Assembly (NCBI GenBank): GCA_019400425.1
Contig: JAFREE010000072.1
Span: 57,749 to 121,748, forward strand
Direction of reading: 5' to 3'
DNA from: Hymenochaete sp. R1
Lineage: Eukaryota; Basidiomycota; Agaricomycetes; Hymenochaetales; Hymenochaetaceae
Length of the DNA stretch: 64,000 bases
Positions 34,615-46,152 of this stretch are shown piece after piece (the first letter of the stretch is position 1; every line of letters begins with the position of its first letter). The translations under genes were made by a program, and so were the position numbers. The notes below the pieces were generated by a model that saw nothing but the letters and a program-made list of their open reading frames with translations, did not search any database and was not told where the DNA came from.

Positions 34615-36560
34615 CTATAGCATCCGCTTCCGACCAGCAGTTAAGACTTCCACACCCGTGTCCGTTATCCTGCGATGAGTCACCGGCCGCGTCATCAGGG
34701 GCTGACGTTCGTGCTTCTCGGTCCGAAAAATAAAATACTCACAATAAAGTTTCTTCAAACTGAGCACTCCTTTTCCCGTCAGCAGTTGTGCATGTCCAGT
34801 CATCTGGCCAATGTATACCTTCCCACGTTCCGAGATTGATCATCTGGGGAGATAAAGAGGTGTGAAACAGAGAAAGCGTGTCGCAACCTAAGTCAACCGG
34901 CAAGGCTCCGAGGAAGAAAGCTAACTTACCGGTTCTATGGTGAATGTCTTCCAAATGACGCATTAGCAATTGAGAACGCCAAGAAGTAAGTCGAGATAAT
35001 TACCATTCCAGACTTCATCGTCCCAACGCACTTGTTCTTCGCATAGTGCGGTATATTTGGATTTCCGTGGAATAACTGATTGACGCCATGTCCCGTGTAA
35101 TTGCGGACGACCGAACATCCATTCCGCTTGGCTATCGGCTCTCTGAAGGAACCAAGTCGGTAAGAGATGGCACACGATAACAATGCATACTTAGGAAGAC
35201 GACTGACATCACTTTGCCAATGTCCCGGAATAGGGCTCCAGGCTTGCAAATATTGATGGCCTCGTCCAGACATTCTCGTGTAGTACGGATAAGCTGCTTT
35301 GAATCCTCGTCAATTTCTCCGACTGCATAAGTCTCGTTCAAGTCTCCGTGGAAGCCTAGATCACTCGCAGCTTAGCAAGCGTTACACAGAAGGTGTTCCA
35401 ACGACGTCAGACTCACCATCAAAGTAACAACTGACGTCTGAAGAAGTGTCAAAATCTCTTCGAAGTCCTGGATATAAAGAAATTTACCGATATTTACGAT
35501 ATCTCCATTGGAAAGCGGCCGGCGGTCTGGGATCCCATGGCATATAACTTCGTTTATGGACCTAAACCAGTATAGATCACAGTGATGAAGATTCAGTTCT
35601 CGCTAAGAAATGGGGGACGTACGTGCAAACCGATTTCGGGAAGCATCTGTAGTTTAAGGGTGAAGGGTATGCATTCCGTTTGACCGTTTCACTGTGAACT
35701 ATTACATCAATATCGTCGGTAGTTATCCCAGGCCTCAATGCGGCGGCGGCTATGTCCAATACTTCTCGAGTTATCTAGATAAAATGTTGCGCGAGAAGTC
35801 ACAACTGAAAGTAAGTAGCTGAAAAGCTAACCTTGCACACGATTCGCATTTTTTCTTGTTCCTCTTTATTTAGAATTTTCGGAGGAGACCCCATTGCTAA
35901 CCTTTCAGATGCCGGTGTTCCACGCACTTGAAAAATGGGTACGAAAGGATAACCAATAAGACAAGCTCACATATCGCGAGCGGAATGAAGAAACGATTTG
36001 ACTTTACCGTCATCGGCGTAGTCAGGTCTCAATATGTGCCCTGGAACTGTACGCTTTGGCGACAGGGGATACATCGGTCGAACAGTGCCAGAAAACTCGA
36101 AGGCCCCAAAAGGATGCGAATCCGCTGATAGGAAGCTTTTAATAATCGATGTGGCGGGACCAAAAACTAGGCGGCTTACGACGCTTTTCGAGCTTCATGT
36201 TGACGAGATCATGAATGAATTTATGTTGTTTCTGGGACCTGGAGTGTTTTGGGTACAGGCCATGTTTCACACCAGGTGCGAACTTACCCCTATTCAACAG
36301 CAGTCAGATAAGACGCGTGAAACCCTTGAAGACTTACATCCAGCCTTGAAGCATTCTTGCGTGCAGAAAAAGGACCCACGGATGCCTAGTCTAGGTTATG
36401 AAGGTGCATGAGTACTGGGTGTTTGATTGAGCACGATAGTGACCCCAAAGCCACTGAGGACGTACTTGTTACACGTCGGACATTCAAGCTTGGATGGGGG
36501 ATTCGACTTAATGCATGTTTCGCTCTGGCAAGGAGTGGACGTAGTGTCGCTGGAGGTCAT
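34615..36560 (-). CDS. MAP1: Methionine aminopeptidase type 1 with N-terminal zinc finger
   Basis: Removes the initiator methionine from nascent chains in the cytosol, docking on the ribosome through its zinc finger. ATG 36560 gives [16 protein letters not shown]. Exons then give LECPTCNK and [18 protein letters not shown], forming the C6H2-type finger. [20 protein letters not shown] is the typical linker. The catalytic domain has [29 protein letters not shown], then [19 protein letters not shown] with two metal-binding Asp. [16 protein letters not shown] supplies the His, and FTIEP and QFEETLLVTDTG the two metal-binding Glu. The stop is at 34615. Eight or so introns. All five metal ligands are present, so it should be active. 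Confidence 0.93.
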
Positions 36561-37370
36561 CTTGGTCAAAGTTCAAGAAATTTCGTGCTTATCAAGTTAT
36601 GCTCCAGTACTAGCGTACAAGTCAGTCGGAGCACCTCGCAAAGTCACGTGCGCTGAGGGAAGCTTACCGTTTCTTCTCCGTTTCTCCGTTTCTTAACTTC
36701 ATACTGTACCGAAGTACTCAATCGTTCTGTAACGCGTAACACGAGGGTCTCGGATAACTTTTATTAAAATTTCTGTAACATGTAACAGAGGGTCGAGAAC
36801 TCTCGTCCAGGGGGCTGTAACATGTCACAAGAGCCGGATTACCCTCGGCTAGGCTCGCTTAGCTCCGGTCCGGATCCGGAGAACAATTCTTCAGATCGAT
36901 GTAACGTGTAACACGGCCCGGAGAACTTGTTACACAGCGATCTACCGACCGTGGGAAAGAACAATTGAGTACTTCGGTACAGTAAAGTTCATTTGACCCT
37001 GACGAGCCGAAACCTTGCCGAACCGACTGACTCGAACTTCTTGTTTTTCTGTTTCTTTTGATCATGTTTTTGTCTCCTTGTCTACCTGCCCTGCCGTTCG
37101 AGATTGCTTTACTCATGGAAGTCTTAGTTTCATCGAAAAGCCTTATGAAATTATTGAGGTGCTGGTCCTTTGTTGGAACAAGCTGATCCACATCATGGGC
37201 TAGCATGCCGAATAAGTGCCAGGCGTCTAACAACTGGCGCTTATTGTGGTCACGGCATGTCGTAGCAGCCTGCAGCTTGCCCACTGTTCTCTCTCTCTCT
37301 CACTCCTATCTACGCTCTAGTCGGATTCCGTACTTGAATATCCTCTATCAGTAATGATTTTGAACTGAAC
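36561..37370. other. Divergent promoter region invaded by a MITE
   Basis: This 810-base gap separates the 5' ends of the methionine aminopeptidase and the first NYN gene. It contains the MITE at 36704-36982. A CT dinucleotide run lies at about 37287-37305, close to the NYN start, and may be core promoter. Confidence 0.6.
36704..36982. mobile_element. 279-bp MITE with TA target duplication (Tc1/mariner-like)
   Basis: The left end starts CTGTACCGAAGTACTCAAT and the right end is its reverse complement. About 24 of the first 25 bases match; the one difference is C against T at position 20. Each end is flanked by TA (36702-36703 and 36983-36984), the target-site duplication of Tc1/mariner elements. 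It has no coding capacity, so it would need a transposase from elsewhere. Inside are four copies of a TGTAAC(A/G)(C/T)GT(A/C)AC-type motif (36729, 36774, 36816, 36900), spaced 45, 42 and 84 bases. It sits between two divergent promoters. Confidence 0.8.
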
Positions 37371-39405
37371 ATGATATGTACAAGACACACATCAGTCTTC
37401 TGGGACTTTGGTAAGCGCCCTCGTTCTGCATCATTCATTGTGTAGTAGCTGATACGTTGCACCAACCACAGAGAATTGTCGACCGAATGCCGGCGCTACG
37501 GGTCAGGATATTTTGCAAGGCATACGCAAGCTCATTCAAGAAACTCATCCTGAGCTGCCCGTGTCCATCACGACCCTTCGTGCATACGTTGATCTATCGC
37601 TAGTGGACCTTGCGAACCCAAGAACGATAACCCTCCATTCAGAGCTCCAATCATCTGGGTTATCACTCATTCATTGCCCTCACAATGGAAGGAAAGATGT
37701 GGCAGACAAGATGATGATCGGCAAGTCCACAAATATATACAGGCATTCTTGGGTTCATTGAGCCAGATTCAAATTAGTCGATATGCTTGCCTTCGCAATT
37801 GATAACCCGTCCCCCGCATCCATCGTGATCATTACTGGAGACAGAGACTTCGCATATGCTGCATCAGTGCTTAAGTTGAGGGGCTACGAAGTCACAATCA
37901 TTGCGCCTACGATGATGACTCATTCGACTCTTAAAGATCAGGCTGAACATCTGTTCGATTGGCAGAGGGACGTGCTCGAACACACACGAATAAATACCCG
38001 GGGTCGAGCTCGTAGCGCCTTTCGAGCCTCTGCTTTCGGGACCGGGCTGGACAATGGTTTGGACATTGCGACTTCTTCGGTGGTTAATGGCGCCCTTGCT
38101 CAGTATCCCAATCTACCGTCGGGTATAACTTCGACCCACCGGGATGTTTCGATTTATACAAATGGAGAGGATAGTCCAGATCAGGCGTACAATGCTAGAC
38201 CTTCCAGCTTGGACGAGGTCAACGAACCAATTGCGAGGCATTCAGACCCCGTAAGCCTTTCTGTCGGAGCAACTTGTGATCTGATGGATAGTAACCCTCT
38301 AATCTTCCGTCGGCCAAAAACCGAACCAAAGATTCTTCCGCAACCATTGAACTCAGATATCGAATCCGTGAGCTCCAATAGTGAGGAGTCGGATGATGAA
38401 GCGAGGAACGTTTTGTCCTTCAACGCGGAACCTGAACTACAATCACCAAGCTCATTCTCCCATAAAAACCGTGTATCCGACTCCGTTTCATTGTCTTCAG
38501 GCTTGCCCTGCGAATGCGATGAACAAACTTTGGTGATCAACGTCAGCTCCGCATCCTCGAACCACGTCACTGCGATGCATGATGACCAGACAAATGGCTC
38601 ACGTGAACGTCCAGCCAAGTCATTACCAGTCGAATGTAGCAGTACGAAACAGTACAATTGTGTGGAGGACTCCCCTATTGCGAACCAAGAAACAGAGCAA
38701 CTTAATACGGAGGCATCATCTGTCACGGACTACACGGTTCTCGAGCCTCACGTGCCGACTCAAATGGACGAGGAAGTCCTGTCATCCGGATGGCACTCAC
38801 TGAACCCGCAAGCACATCCTTTTGTGGATCCTAGCTCCCGTCGACGATTTGCTCCCCTCATATCCTTCTTCAACGAGAGAAGAAAATCTACCGGTGCAAC
38901 AAAAGTATCGTCTTCGGAAGCATCTACCCTATCAAAGCGCCATCCTAATCTGTATCAGAAAGCCGGCGTCCTCAAACTGAAGGCATATATCGAAGAAGCG
39001 CGAAACTCCTCTGTCATTATCAGTCCCGGCATGGATTCAAAAGGTCATGCGCTATTGGAAATGAATCCTGCCCTCTTCGAACCTGAGACGGCAGCGGATC
39101 AATCACAAGCTCTCGATATCCCAGATTCAGAATCGACATCAACTCAATCATCACAATTTTCAGTGGATTCCTTCTTCTACCCGCTCATAAATACTTTGCG
39201 AGGATCTTCTACTCAGAAGATGTACATGTCTAACTTAGGGACGATTTTTAAGACGCATCATCCCCAATTGTATCGGGAAGCATCTGTCGGAGGTTTGGGC
39301 GATTATTTGGTCAAAGCAGTGAAATGCGGGATTGTTACGGTTGGTGGGTTTGACACAACAGGGAAGGAATGGGTGGAGCTCAGACAAACCTATAAGGTAA
39401 CTTGA
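37371..39405 (+). CDS. NYN-domain ribonuclease with LOTUS-like domains, copy A
   Basis: A NYN (PIN-like) nuclease domain at the N-terminus should cleave or bind RNA, as in MARF1-type proteins. ATG 37371 gives MICTRHTSVFWDFENCRP across intron 1 (37411-37471, GT donor), with the first catalytic Asp. RKDVADKMMIVDMLAFAI spans intron 2 (37721-37777), which has a GCAAGT donor. ASIVIITGDRDFAYAASVLK holds the G-D-x-D-F motif. A long Ser-rich middle follows. Two LOTUS-like repeats are at about 38,830-39,080 (RRRFAPLISFFNERRK) and 39,160-39,400 (FFYPLINTLRGSSTQKMYMS). LOTUS folds often bind RNA or helicases. The stop is at 39405. It is the tandem paralog of copy B at 39914, with the first two introns at matching positions. 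Confidence 0.82.
37721..37777 (+). other. GC-AG intron in NYN copy A (intron 2)
   Basis: The splice G|GCAAGT ... AAATTAG| restores I-V-D-M-L-A-F, the conserved NYN helix. Copy B has a GT donor (GTGAGA) at the same place. Confidence 0.7.
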
Positions 39406-39913
39406 ATGGGTTCATTATGTTTTGGTTATCTAATATTCGATGGACTTTTCATGAAGGCCTTCCTAGTATGCCTTGTATTTATACGCCTTGGAATTTGTAT
39501 ATCAAATAGGACCATTTGTTTCGAACTTTCCGTAGAATGGAAAGTACCTTTATGTTTTATGCTCTGCTTGTGTCCGGAAGAGTATCACGGTAGTAACCCG
39601 ATTTTCATATTGTCAGCGGCATAGACAAGGAAATCACAATCCTAAGAAAGTTGCAAGCAAGCGATCGAAAATATAAAATTCACTCAAATTTTGTAAGACG
39701 AGGCAAGGTTGAAGAGAGTGAGAGGGCTCTCGGCACTTTGATGAGATCGACGCGTTCTCTACCAGGTCGAAGCCGTTGGCGGCGGCAGCCAGTGGCAACG
39801 ACCTCGTTATTCACTTTCATTCTTTCACAACATCACCGATAAACTATAAGAAAGGCTTCACGCTGCACCACACATTCTCCTAGAGTATCGGAAGGCGGAC
39901 GTTTTCATACACA
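39406..39913. other. Intergenic spacer between the NYN paralogs
   Basis: This is a 508-base 3' flank and promoter. Small open frames run on from the stop of copy A and carry no motif. No repeat is seen. Confidence 0.45.
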
Positions 39914-42035
39914 ATGACGCGCGTGGGGATCTTCTGGGACTATGGCAAGCTCGCTGTTCTCGTTTTGATTCGCATCAGCGTTGACCTTGTCGATGGCTTC
40001 AATTTCAGAAAATTGTCTTCCACCAAGAGGTGTATCTGGGTACTCTATGATCGAAAACATCCGACGCGCTGTACGTGGCCTCGGAGACGAGGTGGTGGTC
40101 TTCAAAGCGTATCTCGACGTCCAGATCTATAGCTCCTGCAGATCCGCACCCTCGACAGAGTTGCAGGCAGCTGGGGTGACACTTGTACATTGTCCTCATG
40201 CTAGCCGCAAAGAAGTTGCGGATAGGGTTCTACTTGGTGAGATGTATCACCGGCGCCTTTTTGACTGGGGACTTATAGATACTTGTCATAGTGGACCTCC
40301 TTGTTTTCGCTCTGGAGAGCCAGGAACTTTCATCCGTCGTATTAATCTCTGGCGACCGGGACTTTTCCTGTACGTATAGGAAACCATCGCTTGGACGTCA
40401 GGAGCGATGCTTACTCGCAGACCTCTGCCAACTTTAACTATAGATGCCGTATCGGTTCTCAGAATGAAGGGCCACAGCGTTTTCGTCATTTATCCCAAGA
40501 AAGCTTCTGGCGCGATTCTCAACGTTTGCACAGACTCAAGGGAATGGACATCCATTGTCACAGGCAAGGAGCTCCTCCACCCTCTTCAGCGTGCTCTAGC
40601 TCCCCCTCGTTCGCTTTCTACACCCCCACAACCTCTACAATCGCCTCCTCCACTTCCACCTCTCACTCACCCCCCACCCCATCTCTGGCCATCTTTCCCT
40701 CCAACTATGCACACGCTTGCTCCACAAACATCAACATTTTTTGGAAGTCATGGTGCAGCTGGAATACCCCAAACAAGTTTCTCTAGCTTACGTTTTCCTC
40801 CAACACCAGCTCCTTCGATGGACGTGGTAATGTCTGGACCTAGACCCGCCCCATCAGGAGGATCTTCGTCTAAAGAGCAATATCTACGCGTTCCTGCCAA
40901 AGACTTCCCTTTAGCAACAGATCGTATAACAGGGCAGAGCGCATCCTTTTTAGGCACGCCTGTGAACAACAGCTCCTCCTTTCCGTCAACGGTACGGTCT
41001 GGAGGTTCAGATGCTCCGAACAAGTGCGAAGATGCTGCTGAGCAAAAGTCTAACGATCAAGCAGATCAATTCGGGATCGATGCTGCGTCAATTCAGCTGA
41101 ACACTGTTTCGCTTTCGGAAAATGCGACTTCCCCTTCTCCTCTACTAGGCAGGCAACCAAACACCTTTGTAACCAATCTTGACAAGGTGGCGAAAGCTAC
41201 AATCAAGGCTACCCAACAGGCGAATGCTCGTGGGAAATCAAAAACCTGTCTTGAGCGTGTCACAGATTGTATTCGACACCATCAAAAGAAATCTAGCAGT
41301 ATGATGAAGCCCAAAACTACCTCTATCCCCGTAAATTTAAAACCAGCACCATTGCAAGATCGAGATATGAACGTGGATTTGTCAAATAATTCAATGGACA
41401 TGCGTTACCGGCCGCTTGTTGATGTCCTCATCATGGAACGTAGTCTCGGGAAAATGAGCTTGCCCCTGTCGACACTTGGCGATATCTTACTGAAAACGGC
41501 TCCTAATGCATACAATGATGCTGGAGCAACGGACGTCAAGAACTATATTACACTTGCAGATAGAGCAGGCATCGTATTCTTCTCTGATGTCGCTTGGAAC
41601 AATGAAGAGGGCTGGGTTTCTCTCCGGAACCCACAGAACTACGAGAACTTCGAGAACAAAGGTCATCCAGCTGTTCCCGTCTCGAAGGCCGCAATGAGGA
41701 AGACTCGGAAAGCCAAGGTCGCGATTGCCTTAGAACATTACCTGCATTGTCTTGATTCGAAGTCGCCGGCCTCATCTGAAACAGGAGGGAAGCTTACGAA
41801 GGATACTGTCAATGCAATTTTAGACCGCTTCATCTGTGCTATGCGGTCTCTTCGATCGAGAGGACAAGAAAAGGTCCAGTTGAAGGGTAAGGACCTGAAT
41901 TTGGCAGCCACATTCGGCGGCAAGACCTGGCCTGCTATCGATGGACTATTCATTGAATCTGCTCGTTTTTCTGGCATTATTTACGGAAGTATTGGAGAGG
42001 GCGATTCATTCGAACTCCATCCAGACTTTCACTAG
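39914..42035 (+). CDS. NYN-domain ribonuclease with LOTUS-like domains, copy B
   Basis: Tandem paralog of the gene at 37371. MTRVGIFWDYENCLPPRG is read across intron 1 (39945-40008), which has a GC donor (GCAAGC). The equivalent intron of copy A is GT. SRKEVADRVLLVDLLVFALE crosses intron 2 (GT donor at 40237). VVLISGDRDFSYAVSVLR crosses a third intron at about 40369-40440 that copy A lacks. So the NYN catalytic Asp residues are kept. A Pro/Ser-rich region (40,560-40,860) follows. LOTUS-like repeats occur at about 41,410-41,630 (YRPLVDVLIMERSLGKMSLP) and 41,720-42,030. The stop is at 42033-42035. No signal peptide. Confidence 0.8.
39945..40008 (+). other. GC-AG intron in NYN copy B (intron 1)
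   Basis: The splice GACTATG|GCAAGC ... TTTCAG|AAAATTGT gives W-D-Y-E-N-C, matching W-D-F-E-N-C of copy A, where the donor is GTAAGC. The rest of the site is unchanged, so a single T/C change accounts for the difference. Confidence 0.75.
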
Positions 42036-42606
42036 TACTGACACTAGAGACGAAAGGACAGGATCTGTATACCCACCAATCATCATCTGGATTCTTTGGA
42101 CTATAATATACCTCTCACTGCTACACTAGATTACATGAAACATGGCCTATCCTATCGCATACATTTATAATCCTATTGTATTGTAATTGGTTGATTATCA
42201 GAGGACGTTGACGCTGAGTGATCCACTGGCACTGTGATGGGCCACGACCACATGTAATGTCCCTAAAATAGAAGGGAAGTTACCATATGCGGTACGCGCG
42301 CCGATCAAAAAAGGTATGAAAAAGCAAGTGCATCATCTTTCTCGACGATTGCGACATATTCGAGAGCGCTCACGTCTTCGGTCTTCTTGACAGGGCAAAC
42401 GTATTTCCAATTCTTTTCTGAATCTTTTCAATGATATCGCATGCAGATGGTCCACTCCGAACGTCTCTCCCACCCCCCAGAAGGGTGCCCTGCATTCGAC
42501 CATTGTGCCTATTTATTGCGTTCTCTTCAAAGCTCCAGCTGCTTTGAACGTTATAAAGCTCAGCCGGAATCTCTGCTTCTTCTTTCGGACCACGAAGATC
42601 TCCGCT
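42036..42606. other. Intergenic region (promoter of the sulfate transporter)
   Basis: The left part is an AT-rich 3' flank with likely poly(A) signals. The right part leads into the transporter. No independent gene is visible; the minus-strand frame 42370-42771 is a shadow of the transporter's first exon. Confidence 0.45.
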
Positions 42607-45397
42607 ATGGCATCGAAAATCAAGAATTTCGTTAAGAGGGCGATCGACTATCCTGATCAACAGGTCTACACCGCTTCTTCCGTTGATTGGGTGAGGAGGA
42701 CAGCTCAGAGACAGACGCCTGTGCAATTTGTGAGTACTGTTAAGAGCACATTCGGACAGGCTTCTAAACACACTCTTACTTCTGGTGTAGGTCGCAAACT
42801 ATCTCAGGAGTCTGTTTCCTATACTCGGATGGATAGGGCGCTATAGTGAGTGACAACATTTCGCGCTTCTCTAATGCTTATTAACTTGCTCGAGACTTGG
42901 GATGGTTGACCGGAGATGTCATCGCTGGTATTACGGTCGGGATAGTCCTCGTTCCTCAGAGCATGTCCTATGCGCAAATTGCGACACTCGAGACGCAGTA
43001 CGGTCTGTACTCAGCTTTTGTTGGCGTTTTCATATATTGTGTTCGTCTTGATTATCCTGTCTCGTTCGTACGTATCTCTAACTGACACGCTAATATTAAT
43101 GTATTTGCAGTTCTTCGCCACATCGAAAGACGTGTCGATTGGACCTGTCGCCGTCATGTCTCTAACAGTTTCGCAAATAATCAAGCATGTACAATCTTCC
43201 CACCCCGATCAATATGACGGGCCGACGATAGCCACAGCCGTCTCCTTTATCTGCGGATTTATTGTACTCGGGATTGGCCTTTTGAGGCTTGGGTGGATTG
43301 TCGAGTTCATACCTCTGCCTGCGGTCAGTGGTTTCATGACTGGATCTGCTATCAACATTGTCTCGGGACAAGTTCCAGGCCTTATGGGAATCTCCGGCTT
43401 CGAGTGCGTATCATTTTCACATCGAGATGTCCGTGTTGCTAAATTTGAGCAAAAAGCACTCGCGCAGCGACGTATGAAGTGATCATAAACACTTTGAAAG
43501 GCCTACCCAGGACAGACCTAAACGCCGCTTTTGGCTTACCTGCACTCGTTGCGTTGTATGCAATACGCATTGGGTTTGAATACTTATCAAAACGATTTCC
43601 TCGACGTGGTAAGCTAGATCAATTACTTTTATAAAGATCTCGTTTCTAACTATCTCGCTTCAGCTCGAATCTTTTTCTTTGCCTCGCTGTTGCGAAATGG
43701 GTTGATTATTATCATCCTGACGATTGCCTCATGGTTATCTATGCGCCATCGGAGAAGTAGCTCGGGGAATTACCCGATCAAGATTTTGAAGACAGTTCCT
43801 AGCGGTTTTCAGGTACTTAAGCTATTGCGCTTACACTTGGGTTCAGTTTTAACTTTTTTTGTAGCACGTGGGCCCTCCGACCATCAACTCTCAACTTGTC
43901 TCTGCAATCGCCCCCGAGTTGCCGGTCGCAACTATCATCCTATTACTTGAACATATTGCAATCTCAAAATGTGAGAACACTTCGTTGAGATCATCTGCGC
44001 AATCTAACATCTTATGCAGCTTTCGGGCGCGTAAATGGTTATAAAATCAATCCAAACCAGGAACTAGTTGCTATCGGCGTCACAAATACAATCGGGTCAG
44101 TTTTCAACGCGTATCCCGCAACAGGATCTTTCTCTCGTTCAGCACTGAAGTCAAAGAGCGGTGTGCGTACCCCCTTGGCTGGCATATTCACCGGTATCGT
44201 CGTTATCGTCGCGCTTTATGGCTTGACGCCTGCCTTCTTTTGGATCCCTAATGCTGGTCTATCTGCTATTATCATCCACGCCGTTGCCGACCTCGTATCG
44301 AAGCCTGCCCAAGTCTACGGCCTTTGGCGCATCGCTCCGCTTGAATTTATCATCTGGACCGCTACAGTTCTTGTCACCGTCTTTTCTACGATTGAAAACG
44401 GCGTGTACACGGCTGTCATCGCTTCCCTTGTCCTTCTTCTCATCAAGGTGGCGCGTCCTAGAGGCGCATTTTTGGGTAAGGCCTGGATTACTCAGAGCGG
44501 TGCCAAGGGAAGTGCAAGAGAGGTATACCTTCCCATCCACGTTGAAGGAGACTCGGACACTGTAAACTATGGCGATATCACCGTTCACCCTCCAGAACCA
44601 GGAGTTATCGTTTACCGCTACGAAGAAAGCCTGTTATATCCGAACTCTTCACTTCTGAACTCTGTCGTCGTCGACTACGTCAAGCACCATACGCGGAGAG
44701 GGAAAGACCTGAGCAATATCAGTCTTAGTGACAGACCGTGGAATGACCCGGGGCCAAGACGTGGCCACGAGGAGGAAGATCTAGAGAGGGACTCCCAGAA
44801 GCCTTTGCTGACGGCAGTCGTACTGGACTTCTCGGCCATGTAAGTACAAATTTGTAATCACATTTAGTACACGAACCTTAATGAAGTTATCAGTTCCCAC
44901 ATTGATACTACCGGAGTACAGACCCTGGTAGATACCCGTGCCGAGGTCGAGCGATGGGCTGACAGAAGTGTCGAGGTATGATTTCTTTCTTTCTTTCCTT
45001 TCTATTACTCGTGCTCAAACATCTCATTGTACTTGCTTAGTTCCATTTTGCAAATGTCATGTCTCCTTGGATTCGCCGCGGACTCGTCGCAGGTGGATTC
45101 GGTATCAGCCGTACCGCCGTCTCTTGGCCAACGGAGATCGCCCCTGTCGTCCCCGCATTCGAGGATTTGCACAACAATAGGAACGACACTACAAACTCGC
45201 CTATAGACGATCCAGAGAAGACGGTCAAAGCTCCCCAAAACACAGACGGAGCAACGTCTTCGTCTCACGAACCAGCAAGGGGAACGAGCGTGTTGTATTC
45301 GTCAGAGACGCCTTTCTTCCATTTTGACCTGGCGTCGGCGGTGAGAGCCGCAGAACATTCCTCAAATTCTCCTCGTTCATCGTTGGAAAGGAAGTGA
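42607..45397 (+). CDS. SUL1: SulP-family sulfate permease with STAS domain
   Basis: A plasma-membrane proton/sulfate symporter of the SLC26/SulP family (yeast Sul1/Sul2). The start MASKIKNFVKRAIDYPD joins over a GT-AG intron to VANYLRSLFPILGWIGRYNL. GWLTGDVIAGITVGIVLVPQ and SMSYAQIATLETQYGLYSAF are the family signature in TM1-2. Ten or more further hydrophobic spans follow, including GPVAVMSLTVSQI, AVSGFMTGSAINIVSGQVPG and YPATGSFSRSALKSKSG. The cytosolic STAS domain runs from VVLDFSAM through SHIDTTGVQTLVDTRAEVER to the end. It stops at 45395-45397. Introns are short and consistent. It is the last plus-strand gene before the mini zinc-cluster genes. No regulatory link is shown. Confidence 0.93.
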
Positions 45398-45826
45398 TCG
45401 AGTACAGAAAGATCAAGGATATTGCAAGGTGACGATAACTATTCTTTCGAGATGTCCTCATGGCATACTTTAGGTCTTAAATTAATCGGACAGTTGTACT
45501 TACATTGGTCGAAATGACATGTTGTAACATCTACGGGTGGATTGTTCTTATAACTCTATGATTTCTAGCTCATCATTTCCTCAAGTACCGCTCAAACAAT
45601 CGAATTCTGCGTTTAGAGTCTCTTCCCAATTACAGTTACACAGGCAAGGAACATCAACATAGATACAAAGGTACGGACCAGTCTAAGAATACAGTAGCCA
45701 AGGAAGCTCTATCAGGCGTCACAGGCACGTCTACATATCTATGGATCGTAATGGCGCGGAATACCTGAAAGGAGCTTGTCAGCGTCAGATACAGGAAAAC
45801 TGAAGCTCTGTCGCTTACTGACCGGA
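45398..45826. other. Intergenic 3' region
   Basis: This lies between the stop of the sulfate transporter (plus) and the stop of mini zinc-cluster gene 1 (minus). No gene, RNA or repeat is seen. Confidence 0.5.
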
Positions 45827-46152
45827 GTTAGTTGCGGAATTCACAATTCACGCCTCTACTCTGGCATCTGGTGCAGCTCTGTCCTTCTGGCTGCGCGCTG
45901 AAATCACACTGAAGCAAGGTTCCAAGGTAAATCATCCACGTTTACATTTTTTTTAGAAAAAAGTAGAGTGGGTTAAGGAATGGAGTAGTGAGCGTGAGCG
46001 TATTTTGATAAAATCTTGCAGGGACATACCTGCTTCTTAGCCTGAGCGCAGGCCGTGCAAGCAACGCGTTTGACCTCTCCGCCATTCTTCGCGAAGCTTC
46101 CTGGGGTGTGAGGGGGAATCCACCTGAATGATCCGTTGTTATTGGCCGACAT
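45827..46152 (-). CDS. Mini Zn2Cys6 zinc-cluster protein 1
   Basis: Two exons encode about 67 residues. Exon 1 (46030-46152, 41 codons) starts MSANNNGSFRWIPPHTPG and ends in VACTACAQAKKQ. Exon 2 (stop 45827) begins CDFSAQPEGQSCTRC and ends GVNCEFRN. The joined cysteines follow C-x2-C-x6-C-x10-C-x2-C-x6-C, the fungal binuclear zinc-cluster pattern. The basic residues between Cys2 and Cys3 are typical of DNA-binding clusters. There is no coiled coil, middle homology region or activation domain, unlike normal family members of 500 or more residues. The intron lies exactly before Cys3 in phase 0, as in the four sister genes. It could bind DNA, or act as an interfering microprotein. That is inference. 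Confidence 0.78.

Noticed and set aside
38181..38726. 181-codon open frame antisense to NYN copy A
   Set aside because: It lies under the Ser-rich middle of the NYN protein. Its composition is a mirror effect and it has no motif.
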